Made by a program: the position numbers and the translations under genes. From Pseudomonas helmanticensis (GTDB lineage: Bacteria; Pseudomonadota; Gammaproteobacteria; Pseudomonadales; Pseudomonadaceae), in the NCBI RefSeq assembly GCF_900182985.1, contig NZ_FXUY01000001.1, positions 3,596,001 to 3,660,000 on the forward strand: DNA of 64,000 nucleotides. Direction: 5' to 3'. Shown here piece by piece: positions 46,399-55,279 of this stretch (positions are counted from its first letter, which is position 1; each line of letters begins with the position of its first letter). The notes below the pieces were generated by a model that saw only the letters and a program-made list of their open reading frames with translations, did no database searches and had not been told where the DNA came from.

Positions 46399-46845
46399 AT
46401 GCGCCCGCTGAGCGCCAGGCCATCCGTGCAACGCTGTCAGACTCAACACCTGACCTGCGGCAGCTGGATCGCCCTGTTCGCCATGTTGATGATCTTCATC
46501 GGCCCGCTGATTTCTCAGTCGATGCCGATGGATCAACACGCCTCGACATCGATGCCGATGAGCATGGACATGTCGATGGACATGCCGGGCATGGATCATT
46601 CCGGGCATGACGCGAAACCGAGCGCCGAACACTGTCCGCCGCAGTCTTCGCACCACGTGCTATGGGAAAAGTGCGGCTATTGCAGCCTGCTGTTCAACTG
46701 CCCGGCGCTGACCGGTGGTGGTGACTTCGCCACATTCAGCATCACCCACGTCAACACCTTCACCCCACCCTCGCCGCGCCTGGGCCACGCCCGGCAGACC
46801 TTCTTCCCCGGCGCCCGCACCCGCGCCCCACCCATCGCAACGTAA
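46399..46845 (+). CDS. DUF2946 family protein with Met/His-rich copper-like stretch
   Basis: The 148-residue protein has one hydrophobic segment (about 20-40) followed by a stretch very rich in Met, His and Asp (42-70, for example MDMPGMDHSGHD), typical of Cu(I)-binding periplasmic proteins. A later CGYCSLLFNCP motif follows the DUF2946 pattern. It lies 21 bases after the chaperone gene and directly before the copper receptor, so a role in copper supply is likely. Confidence 0.85.
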   Translation: MRPLSARPSVQRCQTQHLTCGSWIALFAMLMIFIGPLISQSMPMDQHASTSMPMSMDMSMDMPGMDHSGHDAKPSAEHCPPQSSHHVLWEKCGYCSLLFNCPALTGGGDFATFSITHVNTFTPPSPRLGHARQTFFPGARTRAPPIAT

Positions 46846-46929
46846 ACACGCACCTTTGATTGCACACGGTTGAGAAGACAGCTTCAGGCTGCCGGCCGTG
46901 TCGTTTACGACTGTTTGATGGAAATTGTC

Positions 46930-49050
46930 ATGTCCAGGTTTTCTGCTGTTCCACGCTCGGGCTGTGCCCCGGCATCCTTCGCTTTGAACGAATCGCGCAT
47001 TCGTTTCAGGCACGCTACCGCCGTCCTTTGCGGCGTCCTGCTATCTCCGCTGGTGCTGGCCGATGAACACACCGGCCACAACGAAGAACTGAGCCCGACG
47101 GTGATCACCGCGATTGCGCCGAGCTCGCCGCTGACCATCGTCACTAATCCAAAAGATCCGCGCCAACCCGTGCCGGCCAGTGACGGCGGCGATTATCTGA
47201 AGACCATTCCGGGTTTTGCGCTGGTGCGCAATGGCGGCACCAACGGTGATCCGGTGCTGCGCGGGATGTTCGGCTCGCGCCTGAACATCCTCACCAACGG
47301 CAGCATGATGCTTGGTGCCTGCCCCGGCCGCATGGACGCACCGACCTCGTACATCTCGCCGGAAACCTACGACAAACTCACGGTGATCAAAGGCCCGCAA
47401 ACCGTGCTTTACGGCCCGGGCGCATCAGCTGGCACGGTGCTGTTCGATCGCGAGCCGGAAAGCTTCGGTGAGCTCGGCACCCGCGTAAACGCCAGCGTGC
47501 TGGCCGGATCCCACGGACGCTTCGACAAGGTCGTCGACGCCGCCGCCGGTGGCCCGTCGGGTTATGTGCGCGTGATCGGCAACACCGCGCATTCCGACGA
47601 TTACCGCGACGGCAACAACGACATCGTCGCCTCGCGCTACGACAAGTGGAACGGTGACGTCGCGCTCGGCTGGACCCCGGACGCCGACACCCTGATCGAA
47701 CTCACCGCCGGCAAGGGCGACGGCGAAGCCCGCTACGCCGGGCGCGGCATGGACGGCTCGCAGTTCTTGCGTGAAAGCCTCGGCCTGCGCTTCGAAAAAT
47801 CCAACATCACCGACGTGCTGGAGAAGCTCGAAGCGCAGGTCTACTACAACTACGCCGACCACGTGATGGACAATTACACCCTGCGCACGCCGTCCGGCAC
47901 CGGCATGATGGCCGGCCCCATGGCCTCCAACGTCGACCGCCGCACCCTCGGCGCGCGGCTCAAAGCGACCTGGCGTTGGGCCGATATCCAACTGATCACC
48001 GGCCTCGACGCGCAGACCAACGAACACCGTCAACGCAGTGGCATGGGCATCGACACCTACAAGGATCAGCCGTACAACAAGGACGCCGATTTCCATAACT
48101 ACGGCGTGTTCAGCGAAATGACCTGGTATGCCGCCGACCGTGACCGGCTGATCACTGGTGCCCGCGTCGACCGCGCTTCAGCCAAGGATTACCGGCAAAC
48201 CACCGGCTCGGGAATGATGTCCCGCCCCAACCCGACCGCCGACGATACCCGTGCCGACACCCTGCCCAGCGGTTTTATCCGCTACGAGCATGACCTCGCC
48301 GACAGCCCGACCACACTCTATGCAGGTTTGGGTCACGCGCAGCGCTTCCCCGATTACTGGGAATTGTTTTCGCCCAAGTCTGGCCCGGCGGGATCGGTCA
48401 ATGCGTTCGATTCGATCAAACCGGAAAAGACCACCCAGTTCGATTTCGGCGTGAACTACAAGAACGCCGACCTCGAAGCCTGGGCCTCGGGTTACATCGG
48501 CGTGGTCCGCGACTACATCCTCTTCGACTACACGCCCGCAATGATAGGCATGAGCACCTCGCGCGCGGAGAACATCGACGCGCGAATCATGGGCGGTGAA
48601 CTCGGTGCCGCATACAGACTCACCGACCACTGGAAAGCCGACGCGACCCTGGCCTACGCCTGGGGCAAGAACAGCAGCGACGGCAAGGCTCTGCCGCAGA
48701 TGCCGCCGCTGGACGCGCGTTTCGGCCTGACCTACAGCGAAGACAACTGGAGCGCCGGCGCACTGTGGAGGGTGGTTGCCGCGCAAAACCGTATTGACCA
48801 GAACAAGGGCAACGTGGTCGGCAAGGATTACGACAAGAGTTCGGGCTTCGGCGTGTTCTCCCTCAACGGTGCCTATCGGATCAACAAGAACTGGAAGGTC
48901 AGCAGCGGCGTCGACAACCTGTTCGGCAAGGCTTACGCCGAACACCTGAACCTGGCGGGCAACGCCGGCTTCGGCTACCCGGCCAACGACCCGCAAGCGA
49001 TCAATGAACCGGGGCGCACGCTCTGGACCAAGGTCGACATGAGTTTCTAA
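46930..49050 (+). CDS. oprC: TonB-dependent copper receptor (OprC type)
   Basis: This is a 706-residue outer-membrane receptor with a signal sequence ending near LVLADEH, a plug domain (about 55-170; KTIPGFALVRNGG, VIKGPQTVLYGPGASAGTV) and a 22-strand barrel ending in the aromatic WTKVDMSF. The OprC copper site CxxxM/HxM is present: C131 and M135 (CPGRM), H311 and M313 (DHVMD). The ATG at 46930 is chosen over MEIV at 46918. The neighbouring DUF2946, PCu(A)C and PepSY genes agree with copper import. Confidence 0.95.
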   Translation: MSRFSAVPRSGCAPASFALNESRIRFRHATAVLCGVLLSPLVLADEHTGHNEELSPTVITAIAPSSPLTIVTNPKDPRQPVPASDGGDYLKTIPGFALVRNGGTNGDPVLRGMFGSRLNILTNGSMMLGACPGRMDAPTSYISPETYDKLTVIKGPQTVLYGPGASAGTVLFDREPESFGELGTRVNASVLAGSHGRFDKVVDAAAGGPSGYVRVIGNTAHSDDYRDGNNDIVASRYDKWNGDVALGWTPDADTLIELTAGKGDGEARYAGRGMDGSQFLRESLGLRFEKSNITDVLEKLEAQVYYNYADHVMDNYTLRTPSGTGMMAGPMASNVDRRTLGARLKATWRWADIQLITGLDAQTNEHRQRSGMGIDTYKDQPYNKDADFHNYGVFSEMTWYAADRDRLITGARVDRASAKDYRQTTGSGMMSRPNPTADDTRADTLPSGFIRYEHDLADSPTTLYAGLGHAQRFPDYWELFSPKSGPAGSVNAFDSIKPEKTTQFDFGVNYKNADLEAWASGYIGVVRDYILFDYTPAMIGMSTSRAENIDARIMGGELGAAYRLTDHWKADATLAYAWGKNSSDGKALPQMPPLDARFGLTYSEDNWSAGALWRVVAAQNRIDQNKGNVVGKDYDKSSGFGVFSLNGAYRINKNWKVSSGVDNLFGKAYAEHLNLAGNAGFGYPANDPQAINEPGRTLWTKVDMSF

Positions 49051-49058
49051 CAAAAAAA

Positions 49059-49122
49059 GTCAAAAGATCGCAGCCCGCATGTACCCCTGTAGGAGCTGCC
49101 GAAGGCTGCGATCTCTTGATCT
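49059..49122. repeat. REP-like pair (family A), degraded
   Basis: GTCAAAAGATCGCAG is followed after about 20 bases by GTAGGAGCTGCCGAAGGCTGCGATCTCTTGATC. The left half is shortened compared with the other family A sites. Confidence 0.88.
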
Positions 49123-49150
49123 AAAAAATTCGCCCAGCGGAGCACACGTG

Positions 49151-50530
49151 ATGAAACAGCCCAAACCGAACTTCTACAACCTGGCCTGGCGTTGGCATTT
49201 TTACGCCGGTCTATTTGTCGCCCCCTTCATGGTGATGCTGGCCCTGACCGGCATCATTTACCTGTTCAAACCGCAGCTCGATTCACTGATGTACAGCAGC
49301 CTGCTCAACGTCCCCGCCGGTCATCACACCGTCTCGGCCGATGACTTGCTGCAACGGGTAAAAAGCGCTTATCCACAAGGTCAGGTCACGCAATACCTGC
49401 CGCCGGTCAATGCTGAACGCAGCGCGCAATTCGTGGTGAAAAACGCCGGCCACGAACTCAACGTATTCGTCGATCCGTACCACGGCGACATCCTCGGCGA
49501 GCAGGATGCCAAGCAGAACCTGCAAGCCATCGCCCGCGCCATCCACGGCGAACTGATGATCGGCACTGTCGGTGACCGTCTGATCGAAATGGCCGCCGGC
49601 TGGGGCGTGGTGCTGGTGGTGTCCGGGCTGTTCCTGTGGTGGCCGCGCGGTCAGGCCGCCGGCATTCTGTGGCCACGGCTGAACAGCCGTGGCCGCGTGC
49701 TGTGGCGGGATCTGCACGCGGTCACCGGGTTCTGGGGCGCGACATTGCTGCTGGTGATGTTGCTCAGCGGCATGACCTGGACCGGTTTCTGGGGCAAGCA
49801 ATACGCGCAAGTGTGGAACGTCTTCCCGGCGGCGATGTGGGACAACGTACCGACCTCCGACGTCGAAGCGCGAACCCTTAACAGCGCCACGCGCCAGACC
49901 GTGCCATGGGCGATGGAAAACACGCCGATGCCGATGTCCGGCGATCACGCCGAGCACATGGCCCACGGCGGCGCCAATGCAGGCCCGGCAGCACCAATCA
50001 TCAGCCTGCAAAACGTGCAGAACATCGCTACGGGGCGCAAGGTCGAGCCCGGCTACAGCATCACCCTGCCGACCACCGCCACCGGGGTGTTCACCATCGC
50101 CGTGTTCGCCGATGACCCGCGCAACGATGCGACCCTGCACGTCGATCAGTACACCGGCAAGGTCCTCGCCGATGTGCGTTTCGAGCAATACGGTACCGTT
50201 GCTCGCGCCACGGAAATTGGCGTGATGCTCCACGAAGGCAAGATGTTCGGCACCTTCAACCAGATTGTCGTGCTGCTGATCTGCCTGATGATTCTGCTCA
50301 GTGCCGTCAGCGGCGTGGTGATCTGGTGGAAGCGCCGACCACAAGGCAAGTTCGGCGTGCCGCCGCTGCGCCATGACCTGCCGAAGTGGAAAACCGGCGT
50401 GGTGATCATGCTCGCGCTGGCGGTTGTATTTCCGCTGGTGGGCGCTTCGCTGCTGGTGGTGTGGTTGCTGGATCGCCTGCTGCTGTCGCGCCTGAGCAGG
50501 CAAACCGAGTCCGCCTCGACCTCATCCTGA
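49151..50530 (+). CDS. PepSY-domain inner-membrane protein
   Basis: The 459-residue protein has helices near 17-40, about 155-175, about 195-215 and two at the C-terminus, with PepSY-type domains between them. YNLAWRWHFYAGLFVAPFM is the usual family opening. Such proteins sit beside metal receptors and are thought to act as membrane reductases or in metal transfer. A His/Met-rich stretch (AEHMAHGG) fits copper. The ATG at 49151 is the family start; the reading to 49079 enters the REP repeat. Confidence 0.9.
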   Translation: MKQPKPNFYNLAWRWHFYAGLFVAPFMVMLALTGIIYLFKPQLDSLMYSSLLNVPAGHHTVSADDLLQRVKSAYPQGQVTQYLPPVNAERSAQFVVKNAGHELNVFVDPYHGDILGEQDAKQNLQAIARAIHGELMIGTVGDRLIEMAAGWGVVLVVSGLFLWWPRGQAAGILWPRLNSRGRVLWRDLHAVTGFWGATLLLVMLLSGMTWTGFWGKQYAQVWNVFPAAMWDNVPTSDVEARTLNSATRQTVPWAMENTPMPMSGDHAEHMAHGGANAGPAAPIISLQNVQNIATGRKVEPGYSITLPTTATGVFTIAVFADDPRNDATLHVDQYTGKVLADVRFEQYGTVARATEIGVMLHEGKMFGTFNQIVVLLICLMILLSAVSGVVIWWKRRPQGKFGVPPLRHDLPKWKTGVVIMLALAVVFPLVGASLLVVWLLDRLLLSRLSRQTESASTSS

Positions 50531-50540
50531 TCTACCCCAT

Positions 50541-50628
50541 TTAGGAGCTGCCGCAGGCTGCGATCCTTTGATCTTGATCTTGAAAAACAACATCAAAAGA
50601 TCGCAGTCTGCGGCAGCTCCTACAGGGG
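50541..50628. repeat. REP-like inverted pair (family A)
   Basis: TTAGGAGCTGCCGCAGGCTGCGATCCTTTGATC and its inverted copy enclose a short AT-rich centre. It lies between the PepSY gene and the small repeat protein. Confidence 0.92.
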
Positions 50629-50691
50629 GTGTTTCACGTGCGTGTGCGGCTGATTTAGACTGCGTGTCTTTCCAGTCTCAGGATGAGTGTC

Positions 50692-50985
50692 ATGTTCAAA
50701 AAGGTTGCGCTGTTGGTGTTGGTTTGCGGTTCGGCGTCGGCCAATACCAAAGTCGATGTCTCGCGGATTTACGGCAAGATCCAGTTCGTCAGCTCTTACC
50801 CCGACTACAAAGTGAAGATCGATAACTCCTGGCCAGACCTGAAGGTCAAGCAAGTCACCCAGTGGCCTGACTCGGTCGGCAAATGGCAAATCGTCGATCA
50901 ATACCCTGATTACAAGATTCAAATTGTCGACGCCTACCCCGATTTCACCATCAAATACGTCGACTCCTGGCCCGGGGTGAACTGA
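50692..50985 (+). CDS. Small secreted protein with (Y/W)PD repeats, probable 7(1) septoil-knot protein
   Basis: This is a 97-residue precursor with a signal peptide (MFKKVALLVLVCGSASA). The mature 80 residues consist of six (Y/W)-P-(D/G) repeats with prolines at 37, 48, 59, 72, 83 and 94, so the unit is 11 residues with one of 13. Between them are alternating Lys/Val/Ile strands (DYKVKI, DLKVKQ, DYKIQI, DFTIKY). This matches what I recall of the 7(1) septoil-knot family, predicted to form the most complex known protein knot. Biological role is unknown. The ATG at 50692 has AGGA eight bases upstream, better than ATG 50683. Confidence 0.85.
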   Translation: MFKKVALLVLVCGSASANTKVDVSRIYGKIQFVSSYPDYKVKIDNSWPDLKVKQVTQWPDSVGKWQIVDQYPDYKIQIVDAYPDFTIKYVDSWPGVN

Positions 50986-51130
50986 CCCGCCACGCCTTAC
51001 CGCTGTCGCCCTGCGGCAGCACCACAATGAAGCACTTCCCCGCACCACGCCCCGCCGCACGTCCCCTCCTGGTGCGCAGTCTCTGCGCGCAACCGCTCTA
51101 ACACGACATTTTCCTGCCCGATCCCGACCG

Positions 51131-51144
51131 GGCACAGCCCTTGC
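51131..51144 (+). promoter_or_regulatory. Sigma-54 promoter for urtA
   Basis: GGGCACAGCCCTTGCA has the invariant GG (51131-51132) and GC (51143-51144) exactly ten bases apart and lies about 70 bases before urtA. GCACCA and TGGTGC half-sites around 51014-51078 could be NtrC enhancer sites, but their spacing is not canonical. Confidence 0.75.
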
Positions 51145-51211
51145 AAAACACACCTTCAGTCGTCCGCATCTGCCAACCAAAAAAACTTCAAATGTTCATG
51201 GAGATCGCACA

Positions 51212-52477
51212 ATGAAGCGTCGCAGTTTGATCAAGGCTTTCACACTCACGGCATCCATTGCCGCGATGGGCATGACCTGGACTGTCCAGGCCGCCGAGAC
51301 CATCAAGGTCGGGATTCTGCATTCGTTGTCCGGCACCATGGCGATCTCCGAAACGTCGCTCAAAGACATGGCGCTGATGACCATCGACGAGATCAACGCC
51401 AAGGGCGGCGTCAACGGCAAGATGCTTGAACCAGTGGTGGTTGACCCAGCATCAAACTGGCCGCTGTTCGCCGAAAAGGGCCGGCAGTTGCTGACCCAGG
51501 ACAAGGTCGCCGTGGTGTTCGGCTGCTGGACGTCGGTGTCGCGTAAATCAGTGTTGCCGGTGTTCGAAGAGCTCAACGGCCTGCTGTTCTACCCGGTGCA
51601 ATACGAAGGCGAAGAGATGTCGCCGAACGTTTTCTACACCGGCGCTGCGCCAAACCAGCAAGCAATCCCGGCGGTTGAATATTTGATGAGCGAAGAAGGT
51701 GGCAGCGCCAAACGCTACTTCCTGCTCGGCACCGACTACGTCTACCCGCGCACCACCAACAAGATCCTGCGTTCGTTCCTGCACTCCAAAGGCGTCGCCG
51801 ACAAGGACATCGAAGAGGTCTACACGCCGTTCGGTCACAGCGACTATCAAACCATCGTTGCCAACATCAAGAAGTTCTCGGCCGGTGGCAAGACTGCGGT
51901 CATCTCGACCGTCAACGGCGACTCCAACGTGCCGTTCTACAAAGAACTGGCCAACCAGGGTTTGAAAGCCACCGACGTGCCGGTCGTAGCGTTCTCGGTC
52001 GGCGAAGAAGAACTGCGCGGCATCGACACCAAACCGTTGGTGGGCAACCTCGCGGCGTGGAACTACTTCGAGTCGGTGGAGAACCCGGTAAACAAGAAGT
52101 TCGTCGATGACTGGAAGGCCTACGCGAAGAAACACAACCTGCCGGGCGCTGACAAAGCCGTGACCAACGACCCGATGGAAGCCACCTACGTCGGCATCCA
52201 CATGTGGGCGCAGGCGGTTGAGAAAGCCAAGTCCACTGACGTCGACAAAGTCCGCGAAGCCCTCGCCGGCCAGACCTTTGCCGCGCCGTCTGGCTACACG
52301 TTGACCATGGACAAGACCAATCACCACCTGCACAAACCGGTGATGATCGGCGAGATTCAGGCCGATGGTCAGTTCAACGTCGTGTGGCAGACCGAAGGGC
52401 CCGTCCGTGCGCAACCTTGGAGCCCGTTCATTCAGGGCAACGACAAGAAGCCGGATTATGCGGTGAAGAGCAACTGA
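51212..52477 (+). CDS. urtA: Urea ABC transporter, substrate-binding protein
   Basis: The 421-residue periplasmic binding protein of the branched-chain amino acid class has a signal peptide starting MKRRSLIKAF (Tat-like twin arginine) and cleaved near VQA-AET. ETIKVGILHSLSGTMAISE, VFGCWTSVSRKSVLPV and QYEGEEMSPNVFYTGA are characteristic of UrtA. It is the first gene of the urea import cluster, behind the sigma-54 promoter, as expected for nitrogen-starvation control. A family C repeat separates it from urtB. Confidence 0.97.
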   Translation: MKRRSLIKAFTLTASIAAMGMTWTVQAAETIKVGILHSLSGTMAISETSLKDMALMTIDEINAKGGVNGKMLEPVVVDPASNWPLFAEKGRQLLTQDKVAVVFGCWTSVSRKSVLPVFEELNGLLFYPVQYEGEEMSPNVFYTGAAPNQQAIPAVEYLMSEEGGSAKRYFLLGTDYVYPRTTNKILRSFLHSKGVADKDIEEVYTPFGHSDYQTIVANIKKFSAGGKTAVISTVNGDSNVPFYKELANQGLKATDVPVVAFSVGEEELRGIDTKPLVGNLAAWNYFESVENPVNKKFVDDWKAYAKKHNLPGADKAVTNDPMEATYVGIHMWAQAVEKAKSTDVDKVREALAGQTFAAPSGYTLTMDKTNHHLHKPVMIGEIQADGQFNVVWQTEGPVRAQPWSPFIQGNDKKPDYAVKSN

Positions 52478-52513
52478 GTCTGACTTGGGTTTGCGGTGGG
52501 GCGGAGATCTTTT

Positions 52514-52676
52514 CCCCCTCACCCCAACCCTCTCCCCCAAGGGGGCGAGGGGGAAAGGGAGCCGATCTTCATGCTTTTCAAAGCTTGAGTTCGGCTCGAA
52601 TTCGCAGGTCGTAGCACATCGTCCAAACACCTCGGTCAGTCCCCTCTCCCTCCGGGAGAGGGTTAGGGTGAGGGGG
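52514..52676. repeat. Inverted-repeat element, family C
   Basis: This element of about 160 bases starts CCCCCTCACCCCAACCC and ends GGGTTAGGGTGAGGGG. It has inner CTCTCCC/GGGAGAGG hairpins and a middle section (GAGTTCGGCTCGA, GCAGGTCG, TCAGTCCCCTCTCCC) shared with 59720-59866. It lies between urtA and urtB. Confidence 0.9.
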
Positions 52677-52697
52677 CGGTTGAACAGGACACCACTC

Positions 52698-54200
52698 ATG
52701 CCCACTGCCATACACCGCTTGCTTCTCACCATCGCACTCTTGTTGCCGATGCTGGCCCACGCCGGCGATGCCGAAGACTTCGTCGCGGCCAATCCCGTGC
52801 AACAGGCCAAACTCCTCGAAACCTGGGCTGCGCAGCCCGACCCGGCACGTATCGAATTGATCAACGCCCTGCAACAAGGCGAACTGACCATCGACGGCCA
52901 AGCGAAAACCCTGCGCCTGAACAATCGCCTGCGGGGTCTGATCGACACTGCCATGGCCAGCCATCAATTGCTCGCCGCCGACGCCAAAATCCGTCTGACT
53001 GCCGCGCAGCAATTGCAGAAAAGCGCGAAACCCGCGCAGCTGAAATTCCTCGACCAGCAACTCGCTGGCGAAAAAGATCAAGGCGTCCACGCCGCCCTGA
53101 GCCTGGCGCTGGCCAATCTGCAACTGGTCGACACTGACCCCGCCGTGCGCCTCGCCGCGGTGAGATTGCTCGGCGAAACCGGCGATCCACTGGCCCGTAC
53201 GCGCCTCGAAGGTTTGCTCGAACCCGGCGTCGAAGCCGATGCCAACGTGCGCACCGCCGCCGAAACCAGCCTCGCCCAGGTCAAACGCAAACTGCTGATC
53301 GGCGAGATCCTCGGCCAGGCCTTCAGCGGCATGTCGCTCGGTTCGATTCTGCTGTTGGCCGCGCTCGGTCTGGCGATCACCTTCGGCCTGCTCGGCGTGA
53401 TCAACATGGCCCACGGCGAAATGCTGATGCTCGGCGCCTACTCGACGTATGTGGTGCAGTTGATGTTCCAGCGCTACGCACCACAGGCCATCGAGTTCTA
53501 CCCGTTGATTGCGTTGCCGGTGGCGTTCTTCGTTACGGCGGCGATCGGCATGGCACTGGAGCGCACGGTGATTCGTCACCTCTACGGTCGCCCACTGGAA
53601 ACCCTGCTCGCCACGTGGGGCATCAGCCTGATGTTGATTCAACTGGTGCGTCTGTTGTTCGGCGCGCAGAACGTTGAGGTCGCCAACCCGGCGTGGTTGT
53701 CGGGCGGCATTCAAGTGCTGCCGAATCTGGTGCTGCCGTACAACCGCATCGTCATCATCGCCTTCGCCTTGTTTGTGGTGGTGCTGACGTGGCTGCTGCT
53801 GAACAAAACCCGCCTCGGCCTCAACGTCCGCGCCGTCACCCAGAACCGCAACATGGCAGCTTGCTGCGGTGTGCCGACCGGTCGCGTCGACATGCTCGCC
53901 TTCGGCCTGGGCTCAGGCATTGCCGGCCTCGGCGGCGTGGCGCTGAGCCAGATCGGCAACGTCGGTCCGGACCTCGGCCAGAGCTACATCATCGACTCGT
54001 TCCTGGTGGTGGTGCTCGGCGGCGTCGGCCAGTTGGCCGGCAGCGTGCTCGCGGCATTCGGCCTGGGCATCGCCAACAAGATTCTCGAACCGCAGATCGG
54101 TGCGGTGCTCGGCAAGATCCTGATCCTCGCGCTGATCATTCTGTTTATCCAGAAACGTCCGCAAGGCCTCTTCGCACTGAAAGGACGGGTGATCGACTGA
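52698..54200 (+). CDS. urtB: Urea ABC transporter permease UrtB
   Basis: The 500-residue protein has a signal sequence, a periplasmic N-terminal helical-repeat region of about 180 residues (alternating LLG/ETG and Ala-rich helices), then a LivH-type permease with about eight helices (GLAITFGLLGVINMAHGEM). The long N-terminal part is normal for UrtB and absent from LivH. The ATG at 52698 is right after the repeat; a reading extended to 52485 would translate the repeat. It overlaps urtC by one base. Confidence 0.96.
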   Translation: MPTAIHRLLLTIALLLPMLAHAGDAEDFVAANPVQQAKLLETWAAQPDPARIELINALQQGELTIDGQAKTLRLNNRLRGLIDTAMASHQLLAADAKIRLTAAQQLQKSAKPAQLKFLDQQLAGEKDQGVHAALSLALANLQLVDTDPAVRLAAVRLLGETGDPLARTRLEGLLEPGVEADANVRTAAETSLAQVKRKLLIGEILGQAFSGMSLGSILLLAALGLAITFGLLGVINMAHGEMLMLGAYSTYVVQLMFQRYAPQAIEFYPLIALPVAFFVTAAIGMALERTVIRHLYGRPLETLLATWGISLMLIQLVRLLFGAQNVEVANPAWLSGGIQVLPNLVLPYNRIVIIAFALFVVVLTWLLLNKTRLGLNVRAVTQNRNMAACCGVPTGRVDMLAFGLGSGIAGLGGVALSQIGNVGPDLGQSYIIDSFLVVVLGGVGQLAGSVLAAFGLGIANKILEPQIGAVLGKILILALIILFIQKRPQGLFALKGRVID

Positions 54201-55279
54201 TGAACCAGCCTCTGTTAGTCACGGCCACACAAAAGGCCGGGCCGAAGGTAACCATCGCGATTGGCGCGGTGATCCTCGCCCTGTTGATCGCCTTGCCGCT
54301 GCTGTCGTTGTTGCCGGCGGAAAGTACGCTGTCGGTCTCGGCGTACACGCTGACACTGGTCGGCAAAATCCTCTGCTACGCCATCGTCGCCCTGGCACTG
54401 GATCTGGTCTGGGGTTACGCCGGTTTGCTGTCGCTGGGCCACGGTCTGTTCTTCGCGCTCGGCGGTTATGCGATGGGCATGTACCTGATGCGTCAGGCTG
54501 CCGGCGATGGCTTGCCGGCGTTCATGACTTTCCTGTCGTGGAGCGAATTACCGTGGTACTGGACCGGCACCAGCAGCTTCGTCTGGGCGATGTGTCTGGT
54601 GGTGTTGGCGCCGGGTTTGCTGGCGCTGGTATTCGGTTTCTTCGCCTTCCGCTCGCGGATCAAGGGCGTGTATTTCTCGATCATGACCCAGGCCCTGACC
54701 TTTGCCGGGATGTTGCTGTTCTTTCGCAACGAGACCGGTTTTGGCGGCAATAACGGCTTTACCAATTTCCGCACGATTCTCGGTTTCGGCATCACTGAAC
54801 CGGGCACGCGCGCGGTGTTGTTTCTGGCCACGGTGTTGCTGCTGGTGGCGAGTCTGTTCATCGGCTGGCGCCTGGCGCAAAGCAAATTTGGTCGTGTGTT
54901 GACGGCGCTGCGCGATGCGGAAAACCGTTTGATGTTCTGCGGCTACGACCCGCGTGGTTTCAAGCTGTTCGTGTGGGTGTTGAGCGCGGTGTTGTGTGGT
55001 CTGGCCGGCGCGTTGTATGTGCCGCAAGTCGGGATCATCAACCCGAGCGAAATGTCGCCGACCAACTCGATTGAGGCAGCAGTCTGGGTGGCCCTTGGCG
55101 GGCGCGGCACGCTGATTGGCCCGCTGCTCGGTGCCGGTGTGGTCAACGGCATGAAGAGCTGGTTTACCGTGGCCTTCCCGGAATACTGGCTGTTCTTCCT
55201 CGGCGCGCTGTTCATCGTCGTGACGCTGTATTTGCCCAAAGGCGTGATCGGTCTGCTGAAGAAACGAGGTGAACAATGA
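54200..55279 (+). CDS. urtC: Urea ABC transporter permease UrtC
   Basis: This 359-residue LivM-type permease has about ten membrane helices. LVWGYAGLLSLGHGLFFALGG and ALGGRGTLIGPLLGAGVVNG are the usual permease signatures. The start overlaps the urtB stop (TGATG) and the end overlaps the urtD start (ATGA), so the three genes are translationally coupled. Confidence 0.96.
   Translation: MNQPLLVTATQKAGPKVTIAIGAVILALLIALPLLSLLPAESTLSVSAYTLTLVGKILCYAIVALALDLVWGYAGLLSLGHGLFFALGGYAMGMYLMRQAAGDGLPAFMTFLSWSELPWYWTGTSSFVWAMCLVVLAPGLLALVFGFFAFRSRIKGVYFSIMTQALTFAGMLLFFRNETGFGGNNGFTNFRTILGFGITEPGTRAVLFLATVLLLVASLFIGWRLAQSKFGRVLTALRDAENRLMFCGYDPRGFKLFVWVLSAVLCGLAGALYVPQVGIINPSEMSPTNSIEAAVWVALGGRGTLIGPLLGAGVVNGMKSWFTVAFPEYWLFFLGALFIVVTLYLPKGVIGLLKKRGEQ

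Noticed and set aside
50541..50628. Repeat clusters as a CRISPR array
   Set aside because: Units are inverted REP pairs in single intergenic gaps, not regularly spaced direct repeats with unique spacers.
53693..54199. In-frame N-terminal extension of urtC through urtB
   Set aside because: It is an Arg-rich alternative frame of urtB; the true urtC start is the ATG at 54200.
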